Of a DNA stretch of 64,000 bases, positions 24,701-35,493 are shown piece by piece (within the stretch, counting starts at the first letter, position 1; each line of letters begins with the position of its first letter). Both the position numbers and the translations under genes were made by a program. A model generated the notes under the pieces. That model was not told the origin of the DNA. It was given only the letters and a program-made list of their open reading frames with translations, and searched no databases. Source of the DNA: Owenia fusiformis (taxonomy: Eukaryota; Annelida; Polychaeta; Sabellida; Oweniidae); assembly GCA_903813345.2 (NCBI GenBank), contig CAIIXF020000012.1, positions 11,700,932 to 11,764,931 on the forward strand. The letters run 5' to 3'.

Positions 24701-27700
24701 CTCATTTGATCTTTCATGAAGAGAAAGAGAATGTTTGGGTGCTTACAGAATGACACTCATTTCATCTTTCATGAAGAGAAAGAGTATGTTTAGGTACTTA
24801 GGGAAGGACACTCGTTTGATCTTTCATGAAGAGAAAGAGTATGTTTAGGTACTTACGGAAGGACACTCGTTTGATCTTTCATGAAGAGAAAGAGTATGTT
24901 TAGGTACTTACGGAAGGACACTCATTTGATCTTTCATGAAGAGAAAGAGTATGTTTAGGTACTTATGGAAGGACACTCATTTGATATTTCATGAAGAGAA
25001 AGAGAATGTTTGGGTACTTATGGAAGGACACTCATTTGATCTTTCATGAAGAGAAAGAGAATGTTTGGTTACTTACAGAAGGACACTCATTTGATCTTTC
25101 ATGAAGAGAAAGAGAATGTTTGGGTACTTACAGAAGGACACTCATTTGATCATTCATGAAGAGAAAGAGAATGTTTGGGTACTTACGGAAGGACACTCAT
25201 TTGATCTTTCATGAAGAGAAAGAGAATGTTTGGGTACTTACAGAAGGACACCCATTTAATCTTTCATGAAGAGAAGGAGAATGTTTGCATACTTACAGAA
25301 GGACACCCATTTAATCTTTCATGAAGAGAATGTTTGGGTACTTACAGAAGGACACTCATTTGATCTTTCCATCCAATCAGAGTAGCATCCAGCGCAGAAA
25401 GAATGCATACATGGCTGCAGACTGGAAAACAAAGAAGTACAGCCATATCATAAAATTGTGACCATTTGGAATAGACCATTGAGTCTTAAGGAATGAAAGT
25501 ACATTGAACAAGTCGATTAAATTGTGCGAAATATGGCTTTAACTCATTTTGTTATTAACATATTTTGTTTGGGTTACTTTTTTCAGCTCACATCGTATTA
25601 TACAAATAGAACACAACATAATGTCAAACCATCCACTATCTATCATTTTTTAGGCAGCATAAAAGTGTCAATGGGTTTCGCATGGACAAAATAAATAAGA
25701 TGCAGAAAAATTTGGAGGTGAATCACTCTGAAAAAAAATCTGGGATGAAATTAATGGGTGTATATCCTCACCTAATACAATCATGCATGATCTCCTGACA
25801 AATTATACATAGCAATGTTTCCTCAATAGCATCAGGTTTTGCCCCCTCAGCTTTCTTACTTATTTCTGCATCTACATTCTTATTTTTAGCATTTTCTTTG
25901 CCTTTCTCAAGTTCCTTCATATTCGTGTCAGTTGATTTTTGGATGGATACATCTTGTTTAATCCCTGTAGTTTTTATAGTATCAATGTCTTTGTTTGTGC
26001 AATTTTCAGCCTCTGAACTCTGATTTTTGACTTTTTCTAAAGTCTGTTTTGTTGATTCACCAATTTTGTTCTGTTGTTTTGTATTATCCAGCTTTTGTTT
26101 CTTGCTTGGAGGGTCCTCAGTAAATTCCTAAAACAAAAATAAAACATAGTCAAGTACTCATACATGTTTCTGGAGATATCATATTGTAGTCCTTCAATAT
26201 GTATTTCTCTATTTTTCTCATATTTCTCCCAAATATCAAGTGTTCAAAATAAACTTCAAATCAATCACAGTCTAACATGAATTAAAGTTTAGAGTCTGTT
26301 TAAATGACTAGATTTCACATTCAGATCTTTAGTTTCTACACTATACTCTAATTAAGATAGATGCCATTCCACGGATCAAACCTCAAACCAGAGCCACATT
26401 GACATTTGAAACATACACAGAAATCAATGAAGCTTAGAAAACCATACCATGTACATGCTGTAAAACATATCATACTTATCTTTGGGGGCATCCAAACCTA
26501 ATGAGGCATTTAACTCTTAGATATGAAGTTTATCAGGCCCATAGTCAGCTTTTGTCAAGTTTAAGTGGGGGAAGGGAGTTAGCCCAAATCACTTGAAAAG
26601 TACTAAACAAGTGAGTGATAGCAAAAGCTCACCATGTGAGCTAAAAATAGTGAAAAATCAGAGGATCTTGAAAGAATTTTTAGCCAAGTACACTGTAGGG
26701 GTTCACTTGCACTTCTGAACCCCCTGGCTACGGGCCTATCTATATCATAATGTCATACTTACCACTGGATCTGTATACTCTAAGGTCCCATCAATCTCTG
26801 CATCAGAACTATACTCCTGTGTGGCATCTTGCATCTCTTGCTCCAATTTTACAAGGTCTTGAAATATATAGGCTACATCTAAAATAAATAGGCTATAATT
26901 TAAATATATGCGCTACATGTGGAACACATAGACGACATCTGAAGACAAGAGCTGAAAAATGTTATACAGGCTTGAAATGGCTTCATAGAATAATAATGGT
27001 ACCAATTCCTTAACAAAAAGAGGTAAAGCAACTGAACTTACTCGTTTCTGGACTGTCTCTCCTGAACACAATATGGATTTCATCTCCATGCTCCAATAGA
27101 TGGCTCTGTAAAAATCAGAATTGCATAAACCTTTTTAACATTTGTCGAAATCGCACGAAGTAAACATGTACATGCACACATATATTTTACATTGTGCATT
27201 GTTTAAAACATTATTAGACTTATTTATTTTAAAGATATTGAATAATTCCGAATAATATTTAATGGCTTCATGAAGGAATATTGCAAGTGAAATTTACAAT
27301 CGTGAGTAAAGAGTACTGCCATACAATAATGATTTATATAAAAGTAGATGCTGGCATCAAAGGCTGCAATTATAATCATTGGGTGCAATGAATGAATATC
27401 AAAGGGTTATCTGAATTTACTCACTCTTTTACATATTCTCTCTTTCATGTTCAATAGGGTGCCATTTGTACTGGTATCCTTCAGTGAGACAATGCCATTT
27501 TTGTCTCTGTATATAGCACAGTGTTTGCCAGATACCATCTTGTTTGATGCCAGGCTGATATCACATCCTTTAAAAAGACATGCAAAAATAAGTACATGTA
27601 GTTTTTATTTCAAAATTCAAAGTGACCATCGAGTTATTTACCCAGCATGCCCAAAACCTAATCAGATCTTGGCTCTAGTCTGCTTTTATTTCTGCAAATA

Positions 27701-28430
27701 TTACAAGTTTAAGAGGTACAGTTGGGGACAAAAATAAATGACAGGTCGATTTTCGATCACCATTTCCTAATTATGGTGGTCTGAAAGCCCATAATTTCCA
27801 ATATTGTCTAGATACATATCCCAATTTGTATATTTTACATTTTGTATAATCTCATCCACTGATTTATGGCCTCTTGTAAATTCTCTTATTTTTAACATGG
27901 GAAATCCTCACTTCAGCAAATCCACCTGTCATTTATTTATGTCCCCAACTGTAAGCAGTTTTCTTGGAATTTAATTATATTGTGCAAGACAAACAACTTG
28001 GTATACATGACACATCAGGCTAATAGCCAGGGGGGGGGGGGGGTTCCATAAGTTTCAAAATTTAACATGGCTCTCGAAGTGAGTAACCTGGGGTAATTTC
28101 CCCTCTTGGAGTAACATGTGGGCGATAATAGGGAATTTTACATGTACCAAAGCAAAACGCATATATGTAAAAATGAAATACATATCAGAGTATTTTACCA
28201 TGATTAATGGTCGAATAAAGGTTTATAATTTCATATCATATCAATTGCTGCTAGAACTAGCATAAAACTAAGCGTAAACACCCAAATTTTTATCAACAAA
28301 AAATGTGAAAAAATAGGAAAATTTTACCTTTGGCCCGTCCAATACAAAATGAGTTTTTATCGATGAAAATCGGTTCTGAATCCAAATCAGTAGTGCATAC
28401 AAGCTGTGCCCACTTCTCCCCACCTTCCAT
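15397..28430 (-). CDS. CHFR: CHFR, checkpoint with forkhead and RING finger domains E3 ubiquitin ligase, 17 exons, complete
   Basis: CHFR is a nuclear RING E3 ligase that delays mitotic entry under microtubule stress and binds poly(ADP-ribose). Coding exons (minus strand): 28328-28430, 27425-27567, 27042-27105, 26763-26878, 25772-26127, 25346-25421, 22972-23115, 22450-22565, 21850-21948, 20838-21139, 18726-18854, 17931-18014, 17101-17207, 16736-16823, 16298-16414, 15721-15796, 15397-15433. All introns are GT-AG and phases agree, giving 718 residues (human protein about 664). Domains in order: FHA (about residues 8-100, IGRAKGCDIS and NKMVSGKHC), a lysine/glutamate-rich linker, RING C3HC4 (C249, C252, C265, H267, C270, C273, C284, C287), an acidic Asp/Asn run and Gly/Pro-rich segment, the Cys-rich region (about 507-660), and a C-terminal PBZ zinc finger. 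The start is the first ATG after an in-frame stop. The linker and the serine/threonine-rich exon 10 are the least conserved parts. Identification is by remembered family sequence. Confidence 0.95.
15530..15669. repeat. Short GTCACCAC interspersed element, copy 1 (CHFR intron 16)
   Basis: A ~140-bp repeat beginning AAGGCATTAATATGCAAAAT and ending near GTTGACATAA. The family carries ATGTCACCAC near one end and GTGGTGACAT at the other. Further copies lie at about 17714-17805, 22801-22931, 35494-35622, 36184-36311, 46238-46305, 57340-57475 and (inverted, interrupted) 58962-59163. Confidence 0.75.
15989..16105. repeat. Short inverted repeat in CHFR intron 15
   Basis: CAACCTTGATTTAGC near 15989 recurs inverted as AAATCAAGGTT near 16090-16100, with further ATTGATTTAA/TTAAATCAAT pairing inside. 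Likely a short TIR derivative. Confidence 0.5.
17714..17805. repeat. GTCACCAC element, copy 2, truncated (CHFR intron 12)
   Basis: AAGGCATTAACATGCAAAAT followed by GTCACAGCCTGCCATTTG. The match to the other copies stops before the second end. Confidence 0.65.
18945..20013. mobile_element. 1.07-kb element with ~200-bp terminal inverted repeats (CHFR intron 10)
   Basis: TACAAGGGGCGATCCATATA at the left recurs inverted ending at 20013. The arms extend about 18945-19145 and 19809-20013. TA at both edges suits a TA target duplication as in Tc1/mariner relatives. The ~660-bp interior has two overlapping plus frames (19190-19462 and 19366-19632) that I do not recognise. It is the largest insertion in the gene and lies clear of both splice sites. 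Confidence 0.8.
20014..20837. other. CHFR intron 10 remainder
   Basis: Non-coding AT-rich intron sequence between the long-TIR element and exon 10. No repeat or gene is recognised. Confidence 0.5.
21318..21814. mobile_element. Short TIR element carrying an internal 33-bp minisatellite (CHFR intron 9)
   Basis: TACAGTGAAACCTG at the left end and its approximate inverse CAGGTGTTACTGTA at the right define the element, with TA at the edges. From about 21452 to 21805 it is filled by ~33-bp units made of GGTGTTCACTAGAGAAA and GGTGTTCACTGAGACA half-units, which resemble the right terminus. It ends about 35 bases from the donor site of exon 9. Reading frames through it are repeat translations. Confidence 0.75.
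21897..22107. repeat. Direct duplication of the exon 9 acceptor half
   Basis: About 105 bases covering the 5' half of CHFR exon 9, its 3' splice site and ~50 bases of intron (21897-22004) are repeated at 22005-22107. The second copy keeps the acceptor (TTACAG on the minus strand) but lost two bases plus others in its exon part and has no donor. It looks like a decaying decoy exon. Confidence 0.8.
22801..22931. repeat. GTCACCAC element, copy 3 (CHFR intron 7)
   Basis: Runs from AAGGCATTAACATGCAGAAT to CACTTGTGGTGGTGATAT; the two ends form the inverted GTCACCAC/GTGGTGA pair. It ends ~40 bases from exon 7. Confidence 0.75.
23345..25345 (-). repeat. 55-bp minisatellite built from the CHFR exon 6 splice donor, 36 units
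   Basis: Units are phased every 55 bases from 23366 (ACTTAC on the plus strand) to 25291; the real donor is at 25340-25345. On the minus strand each unit contains the last ~25 bases of exon 6 (AAAGATCAAATGAGTGTCC), the donor GTAAGTACC and ~28 bases of intron. By my count 28 of the 36 extra units keep GT at the donor position, six have AT and two have CT. Units 21-25 and 26-30 form a five-unit higher-order repeat. Confidence 0.95.
25346..26127 (-). CDS. CHFR: CHFR exons 5 and 6: basic linker and RING finger
   Basis: Exon 5 (25772-26127) ends with the first RING cysteines (LLCIICQEIMHDCI). Exon 6 (25346-25421) supplies LQPCMHSFCAGCYSDWMERS and ECPS, and the last cysteine opens exon 7. All eight zinc ligands are present. 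The 3' end and donor site of exon 6 are the seed of the 55-bp minisatellite that fills the next intron. Confidence 0.93.
26536..26738. repeat. CAGGCCCGTAGCC-type short TIR element (CHFR intron 4)
   Basis: CAGGCCCATAGTCAGC at the left and GGCTACGGGCCT at the right form the inverted ends. Related copies lie at about 33870-34014 and 50786-50994. Confidence 0.65.
27425..27567 (-). CDS. CHFR: CHFR exon 2: core of the FHA domain
   Basis: Carries the FHA signatures NKMVSGKHC and DTSTNGTLLN, whose Ser, His and Asn residues contact phosphothreonine in the family. It is entered in phase 1 and left in phase 0. Confidence 0.92.
27717..27953. mobile_element. 237-bp short TIR element (CHFR intron 1)
   Basis: TACAGTTGGGGACAAAAATA at 27717 recurs inverted ending at 27953 with ~30-bp arms. 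The edges are TA, typical of a Tc1/mariner-derived MITE. It lies between exons 1 and 2. Confidence 0.85.
28328..28430 (-). CDS. CHFR: CHFR exon 1: start codon and beginning of FHA domain
   Basis: Encodes 34 residues from MEGGEKW to CIGRAK and ends in phase 1 at a GTAAAA donor. The FHA domain binds phosphothreonine; its IGR motif starts here, and the GCDIS strand follows on exon 2. An in-frame TGA upstream excludes a longer start within this exon. Confidence 0.9.
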
Positions 28431-29994
28431 ACTTCTCTCTGATAAACGGCGGTTAGTGGTCGTTAGGGAATCATTCCTTCAACATTTTATTTCCGTTTCT
28501 ACATGCTCTAATTGAAATACGGTATGCTCCCTGCTATGCTCCCACTTTGAAAGACCCGTATGTAAACAAAAATGATTCAAAAGACCCGTATGTAAACAAA
28601 AACAAAACCACGTGTTTTTTTGTACCTCAAATCTCTGGCATTGGGCACGACGGTTAAAATGTCGTACGGCAGTTTGGAATGTAATTAATATGGCTCCAAA
28701 TTGACCATGATAAACAACATATTCATGGCTCTAAAAATAAGGACAATGGGTATGACTATTTAGACTAACTTACCTTCTACTTATAAGTCTATAGCCTTGC
28801 CCAAGTTGGTTTCTTTTGCTTATCTTGATTTATATTATGACTGCCGGTATTAATTCAAGATCAGGTACTAAGGCTTCCACTATATTGGATTTGGCTAGAG
28901 ACTCAAGTAAATGCTAACTACATGTACTTGTAAACTACAGGTGCTACACTACGAAATGATTTTTTAATGTTTTTATTACACAATGATTGATATGCCTGAA
29001 TTGCTCCTAGATAAGTGTTCCCCATGTTGTTTTCCCATAGAGAAAACTCATGCTATCCATTGATTTCAGCTGATTGAATTAAAGTCCCCGTCTTAAGTTT
29101 GAAAATATTTTTTTTATCATTCATTTACTATTTGTCAGGACTTAAAAAGTGATTTTAGAGATTTTTGAACAAAAAATTTTTTTTGAAAAAAAAGTTATGA
29201 GCATTTCATTTCTCAAATATTCAAATTTCCCGCCATTTTTTAAAAAAAGTTGAAATTTCTTAATCATCAAATATTTCTTAATGCATTTCAAAAAAGATTA
29301 TATTTTTAACACCAATGCAAAGATTGAACAAAAGACACACTATTTCAATAACAAAATGTCATATTTAATGGGCCACTTCAATGTTTTAGCTTATCAAAAA
29401 TATTTTGAAACATTAGTGATGTCACTAAGGTAACAAAAACTTTTTGAAAAAAATTGAATTTTTTTTCGATGTCAATCTTTTCTAAATATGCTAGACTTTC
29501 ATAAAAAAAAACAATGTTGATTGTCTAACCAGGTTAAAAGGAAGAATAAATTATGTTTTAGATATCATTGTACCATTGGCTTCTATGAGAACTAAAATTT
29601 TGAAATGCATTTTTCTCAGAACCATTTTCATGCACTGATAAGTTCATTTCTCGCTTGTTTATCAACCGATTTTTTAAACTTTTTCGGCAAAAAACATGGA
29701 AGGATGTATGCTATGCATTGGTATGAATTGTGGCTAATTAGAAGATATGAGTGACCTCTAAAAGTTGGTTTTAAATAAATTCACAAATTTTGGAACAAAA
29801 AGTCTATCAAAAACCACTTTTTGAAATTAAAAAAAAAAGTTTCACATATCACACTTTGATAACATTGGGTAAGACTACAATATAAGCCAAAGTGGTTTAA
29901 ACTTTACATGGGGCCTTTAAAAATGGTCTTGATTGCAAAAATTGTTTGTACATTTTATCAATGGGCAAGCCCATGATTTTATTTACTTGTCTAT
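28431..29994. other. CHFR 5' flank, then AT-rich non-coding DNA
   Basis: The CHFR promoter should lie here but no TATA box stands out. A direct duplication (AAAGACCCGTATGTAAACAA) occurs at about 28549 and 28579, roughly 30 bases apart. From 28900 to 29990 the sequence is A/T-rich with long homopolymers and no recognised feature. Confidence 0.5.
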
Positions 29995-30255
29995 CAGTGG
30001 TGGATCCAGCAATTTACAAGGGGGTCCAAAATTGAGCCAGGAAAAAATTTTGGGGCCCTAAAACCCAAAATTGGGCCCATATATTGAAAAACTAAGGCCC
30101 ATTTTTTGATAAATTGGCTCAAAAAGGCTTAATAAGGCCAAATTATGTCCTAAAAATACCCATTTTTTAAGGTCCTACTAAAACTTTGGGGCCCAAGAAC
30201 TACAAAAAACTTCTGGGTCCACTAAAGGGGGGGGGGGGCGGATTTGCCAATGTCT
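29995..30255. repeat. GGCGGATC-type GC-skewed repeat
   Basis: Begins CAGTGGTGGATCCAGCA and ends with a G-run followed by CGGATTTGCCAATG, with GGGCCC-rich words between. It belongs to the same family as 54023-54543 and 54689-54855. Confidence 0.6.
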
Positions 30256-31440
30256 ATATATGTATATTGTGAATCAAATGTTTATGGAATGAAATAAATG
30301 GGTTACTTCATAGGATATCAATAATTTATTAAAATGAAAACAATTATCCCCATTTATAGCTCAGTGATTTTTCTGCAAAAAGGCAACCATTTGGACAAGC
30401 AATCTCTTGAAACAGGAGTTGTAACTGACAATTAACCAAAACAAGATTACAACTCACTCATGTGAACAAATAAATGAAGAAAGGGATTATGTACCAATTA
30501 TTTTGACCAATGACAGTGTTCAGGACAGTTTTGAATCCTTTATATTTTATATACAGCAGTGACATCTTTACTATGAATGAATACTAAAACCATCTGCTAA
30601 TTGTTGGTAAAAGGAGGACAGTTTTTAAATTCTTTTTAAGAGAGGACATAAAACGACCCTTGCAACTGACTGGTGGTGGATAGGTCATTACAAAAGCTCA
30701 CAATATGAGCTAAAAAGTGGAAGCTATAACAATATTTCACCACTCAAAAATGTGACATAAAATCATTTATATTTAAAACTTATTTATTTCAATGAACATA
30801 TGAAATGAATAGCATGACAATCAGACAATTGAATCTCATCATTTCCTCTTTTTAATATACCTATATTTTTCTGGATATTTACCTTCCAAAATATTCCAGT
30901 AGCTTTTCTATTTCATATCTAAAATCTACATTACTAATATAAATACTACAAAGTATAAAACGACTACATGTACAAACTGGAATAGAAGATAATTCCGTAA
31001 ATAAATCAAGAGCAAATTAACACAGGTATGTTGTTTTAATTGAACATGATGACAATACATTGAACAACATCCAATGAAGACACGGAGTGATTGTTAGTAA
31101 GGAATTAAATGTTTGATGTACTTGTACTGTACTTATGGGTAACCCAAAAATAGGACCCAAAAATTAAAGATTCCCGGTCCTGCTTTTTTGAGACACCCTG
31201 TACACCTTCAGGTAAACCATATTGCTATGTCAAAGTTGACCAGAAGAAGCATAAATACATGAAACAAATAAAGTTTGTTTGTTGAAACTTATAAGATGTA
31301 TAAGATCAGTTTCTATAGCAGGATTACTATTGATAATGTTTCAAAATCAACATTTCTCCAGACGTCACCATTTCAAATCTCAATTCGTTTGCTATACTCA
31401 TTCATAATGGGTGACCTGGGTGTTTTAATTTAAGTTTGAA
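30256..31440. other. Intergenic, nothing recognised
   Basis: AT-rich, no coding signal on either strand and no clear repeat. Confidence 0.5.
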
Positions 31441-31449
31441 ATACAAATG

Positions 31450-31655
31450 ACCTTTATTTGAGTGCTATTAACAATAAAATGTTGGTTTATATGAGTGCTA
31501 AAAATACAATATGTTGGTTTATATGAGTGCTCTAAACAATACAATATTGCTTTATATGAGTGCTATAAAACAATACAATGTTAGTTTACATAAATGCTCT
31601 TAACAATACAATGTTTGTTTATATGAGTGCTCTTATGATATAATATGGATTTATA
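31450..31655. repeat. Degenerate tandem array of TATATGAGTGCT units
   Basis: About five units of 30-46 bp share TTTATATGAGTGCT and AACAATACAAT. The words reappear in the larger array at 32262-32705. Confidence 0.65.
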
Positions 31656-32261
31656 GGTCTGCTCCTATACAAATACAAGGGTGTGAGGGTTGCCACAACA
31701 TTTTCAAATCAAAAATCCTGAATTTTTCTCGAATTTAAAAGTGAAATGCCCTCGCAAAATGCATTGTTGTTGAATTAAACTTATAAAGGCAAGGGTAGTA
31801 CTGCAATTGCATGTATCCACTGCCACATTTATTTATTTATTATACAGCGCTGATAGGGGAATTTACATTCTTGAGATTTTTAAGTTTTTTATGAACATAC
31901 ACCTTTTTTCAGAAAGTCAAATTTTCAACTTTCAAAATATTTCCTTCTATTTCCCATATATTTTTCAGAATTCAGGACGGAATTAATCTTTTATTAGACA
32001 TTTTTGGAGAGATTTCACAATTTCCTGATTGTGGCAACCCTGATACCCCAAAAATATTCATAAACAATTCTTTAACAATACAATACTGAGTGCTCTTTAT
32101 AAGAATACAATATAGAATAGGGACTATACATATTGAGTGCTTGTTACAGTGCAATATTAATTTATTTACATATAATGGATGTTTTGAACATTTTAAATTC
32201 AGACTAAGTAGCGCCCCTTAAATTACTTTATTTATGTACTCCCGTGTTATTGACAATACAA

Positions 32262-32705
32262 TAATTTTGAGAGTCCTAAGAGTGCAATGTGACTCATACA
32301 CAAGTGATTTTAACAGTGCAATATTATTTATAAAAAATATTGAGAGTTCTTAGAGTGCAATGTGACTCATAGTCTCATACACAAGTGATTTTAACAGTGC
32401 AATATTATTTATAAAAAATATTGAGAGTCCTAAGAGTGCAATGTGACTCATAGTCTCATACACAAGTGATTTTAACAATGCAATATTATTTATAAATAAT
32501 ATTGAGTCCTAAGAGTGCAATGCGACTCATACACAAGTGATTTTAACAATGCAATATTATTTATAAATAATATTGAGAGTCCTAAGAGTGCAATGCGACT
32601 CATACACAAGTGATTTTAACAGTGCAATATTATTTATAATAAAAAAATATTGAGTCCTAAGAATGCAATGTAACTCATACAAGAGTGGTTTTAACAGTGC
32701 AATAT
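32262..32705. repeat. ~75-90-bp tandem array, about six units
   Basis: Units contain AGAGTGCAATGTGACTCATA, CACAAGTGATTTTAACAGTG and CAATATTATTTATAA. Length differences come from presence or absence of the TAGTCTCA insert. Confidence 0.85.
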
Positions 32706-33869
32706 TAACTCGCAAATAAGCACCCTTGGCAATTCATACATAATGAATGTCTTTAACATAATACAAACATACCCTTGATAATACTCAACCATTCATTTAT
32801 GCATCAAGATAAACATCCTTTATTGTATTTATTTAATCTTAATTAAGATCGGTCAATCTTGTCAAACTATACCATATTAATTTTTCATCAAAACTCACAT
32901 CAAAACTATAATTTTTTTCAACGTAGTGGGCGCTCTAACATATATAAATGTGGTTTATAAAATACGATTTCACCGGAATAAAATATAAGTACCTGCAGTT
33001 TTGATTTAATACTTCCTTGGTTATAATTTCATAGTACATTTATAATTACAGTAGAAGTAGGACATATCAGATTTTCTTGTAATAAAGCCTCTTTGTAATT
33101 TGATCCATGGACTTAAAAGCACTTAATAATGTCCAAAATAATCTTCAAAATACTTATCTATTTTATGTCAATCAAGAAAGACCATTCAGGAGAGCTACAA
33201 AATTTCTATGTAATATTCTGTATCAATTTACAAACTATGGCAAATGAGCTGTTAATTTATATATTACAGCTCCATCAAAAATTATGTTTCACTTTCATGA
33301 AAATATCTAGGGCCTTACTGCAAGAAGATCTGGTGCCATAACTAAATATATATAATATATTAATAACACTTAACTCAAAACTACACAGACATCACATAAC
33401 AATCACTTTTAAGTGTGGCAATTTGGCAAAATATACTTTTTGAATCTCTGAGTGTGAAAAGATGTCACTGTATGCAAAGAATCTTGTTTATAATAACAGG
33501 TTTATTTTCAAACTAAACATAAATTACGAACTTTGTTATATCAAACAGGCATTTGATAACCTTGACTAGAATGATAAATCGATACTTTTAAAATTATTGC
33601 TGTGTACCTTCTGCTGTGTTATATATAACCATACTCAGAGCTTGGTGTATTATATAAGCATACGTTTAAAGGGACATTCCAGGCCAGACCAATTCTATTC
33701 TGATAAGATAGCTTTAATCATATAAATACTTTCCATATTCAGCAAAACATTGGAAAATGTTTTAACATAGTTAATGTTGATCGAGATCATTTAAAAATGT
33801 AGTATTTCCAGTTAGCTGGTAATCTTTTAAGATTTCACTCAGGAAGTGATGGCGTTGACTCTCATAACC
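32706..33869. other. Intergenic, nothing recognised
   Basis: AT-rich non-coding sequence. The 70-codon plus frame at 33129-33341 has no recognised similarity. Confidence 0.5.
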
Positions 33870-34014
33870 TTGCCGTAAAAAATTCTTTCAAAATCATGTA
33901 GTTTTTTACCATAGTGATTTGGGTCATTTTTGGACCAAAATTATCAAATATGAAGCCCACCTGGAAATTTTTTTAATTCGAACCCCCCTTGGCAAATTCT
34001 GGCTACGGGCCTGT
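33870..34014. repeat. CAGGCCCGTAGCC-type element, right part
   Basis: Shares TTCTTTCAAAATCATG and CAAATTCTGGCTACGGGCCT with the copy at 50786-50994. The left terminus is not preserved. The mariner-like element starts a few bases downstream. Confidence 0.6.
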
Positions 34015-34021
34015 AGTTACA

Positions 34022-35075
34022 TACAGGGTGTTCCAAAAGTAACAGGACTGGTGCTGGAATTTTGTTGAACATGCACCAATCGTCTTCAAAATTGTACATA
34101 ATACACTTTCATGTATTGTTACTAAAACTGCAAAGTTTCGACAAAAATTATGAAACTGGGGTAGAGTTATGGTTGCTATGGTAACAAGACATCACAATAC
34201 CCGGGGCAACATTCCACGCAGAAAGTTACAGAGACTTAAGCATTTTGTACATCCCATATCAAAGTTAGAATCCAACAACTGGTGGGAATTAGATTTGCTA
34301 AATACATCATTTGATATTCCTATGTATCCTCTACTTTGAAATGTGGGGTCCTCTTGGGTCAGTCCAAGAGTAGCACTCTGTATCCATGACTCAAACACAT
34401 GAGTGAACCCATTTGAGGCATGTCACGCAGAGTCGATAGGACAACTTGGAGAAGGTCATTCTCATCTTTAACGGTCTTACCGCGCTGATTAGCATTCCAT
34501 TCTCCATATAAAAGTAAAAATTAGATATTGCATGATCAGAAGAGTATGGTGTATGGTCTTAGACCTCAAGACCTAGCTCTGCTATAGTTGCAGTGGCCTT
34601 TAATGCTGACTTGCGGGCAGGCGCCTTATCAATGTGGATGACTGGCTTCAAATTGGGTCTTTTAAAAAATTCAACAGTGAATTGTGCAGACTGTTATACA
34701 TAATGAAATTTCAGGAAATTGAATAAATATTATTATTATGAAATCATACTTGAATCTGAGTTGTATAGGAACACCATATCTATAAAGCAACTAATAAAAT
34801 AAACAAGAAATGTTGTATTGTAATAGGTGAATAAGATACTTTCTTCAGTAATATAAAAATGTTAGATATTACATTTTCATGAAAAAGTTGCCCCGGGTAT
34901 TGTGATGTCATGTTACTATAGTAACCATAACTTTACCCGCATTTTATCATTTTTTCTGAAATTTTACAATTTTAGTTGCACTATGTCAAAGTACAATTTG
35001 TGAAAATTTGAACACACTCGGTGCAGAATTGACAAAATGCCAGCTCCAGTCCTGTTACTTTTGGAACACCCTGTA
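34022..35075 (-). mobile_element. Decayed mariner-like (Tc1/mariner) transposon
   Basis: TACAGGGTGTTCCAAAAGTA at the left recurs inverted ending at 35075, and TTGCTATGGTAACA-type blocks pair further in. On the minus strand, about 34665 to 34450 reads RPNLKPVIHIDKAPARKSAL, then TIAELGLEV, then DHTPYSSDHAISNFYFYMEN. This corresponds to the mariner catalytic region (HxDNAPxH, then PPYSPDLAPxDFxLFP). Stops and lost residues (NFYF in place of the catalytic DFYLF; KAP in place of NAP) show it is inactive. Length about 1.05 kb, shorter than the usual ~1.3 kb. Confidence 0.8.
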
Positions 35076-35493
35076 CAGGATTAGGTTTACTAACTGAGAA
35101 CAGTCTTGTAGAAATGTGATTTGTGTTATTTACAATATTTTTTGCAAATTATTCTGGTTTAAAGATGAGGGCACACACATTGTATATAGTACATTAATAC
35201 AAATCACATGCAACACTACACAAATGGCATATGGTAAGGTGACGCAACAAAAATATGAGATAACCAGTAAAGAACTACATACATGTAACTAAACCTATGA
35301 TCACCTCTATTTTATATTTTTCCATATTTTACTGTAAAAGAAAATGATATGAACTTACCTAATATTGATGTAAACTGAAACAATGTTGACACAAGAATGA
35401 AATATAAATGGAAATAAAACTTCAAAAAATAAATCTTCAACTCTTGGCAAACTTGTTGCTACGCGATGATCCTTTACATATAGATACAAGCCT

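Noticed and set aside
23345-25345. Regular 55-bp array resembling a CRISPR array
   Set aside because: No unique spacers, eukaryotic intron context, and each unit derives from a CHFR exon-intron junction.
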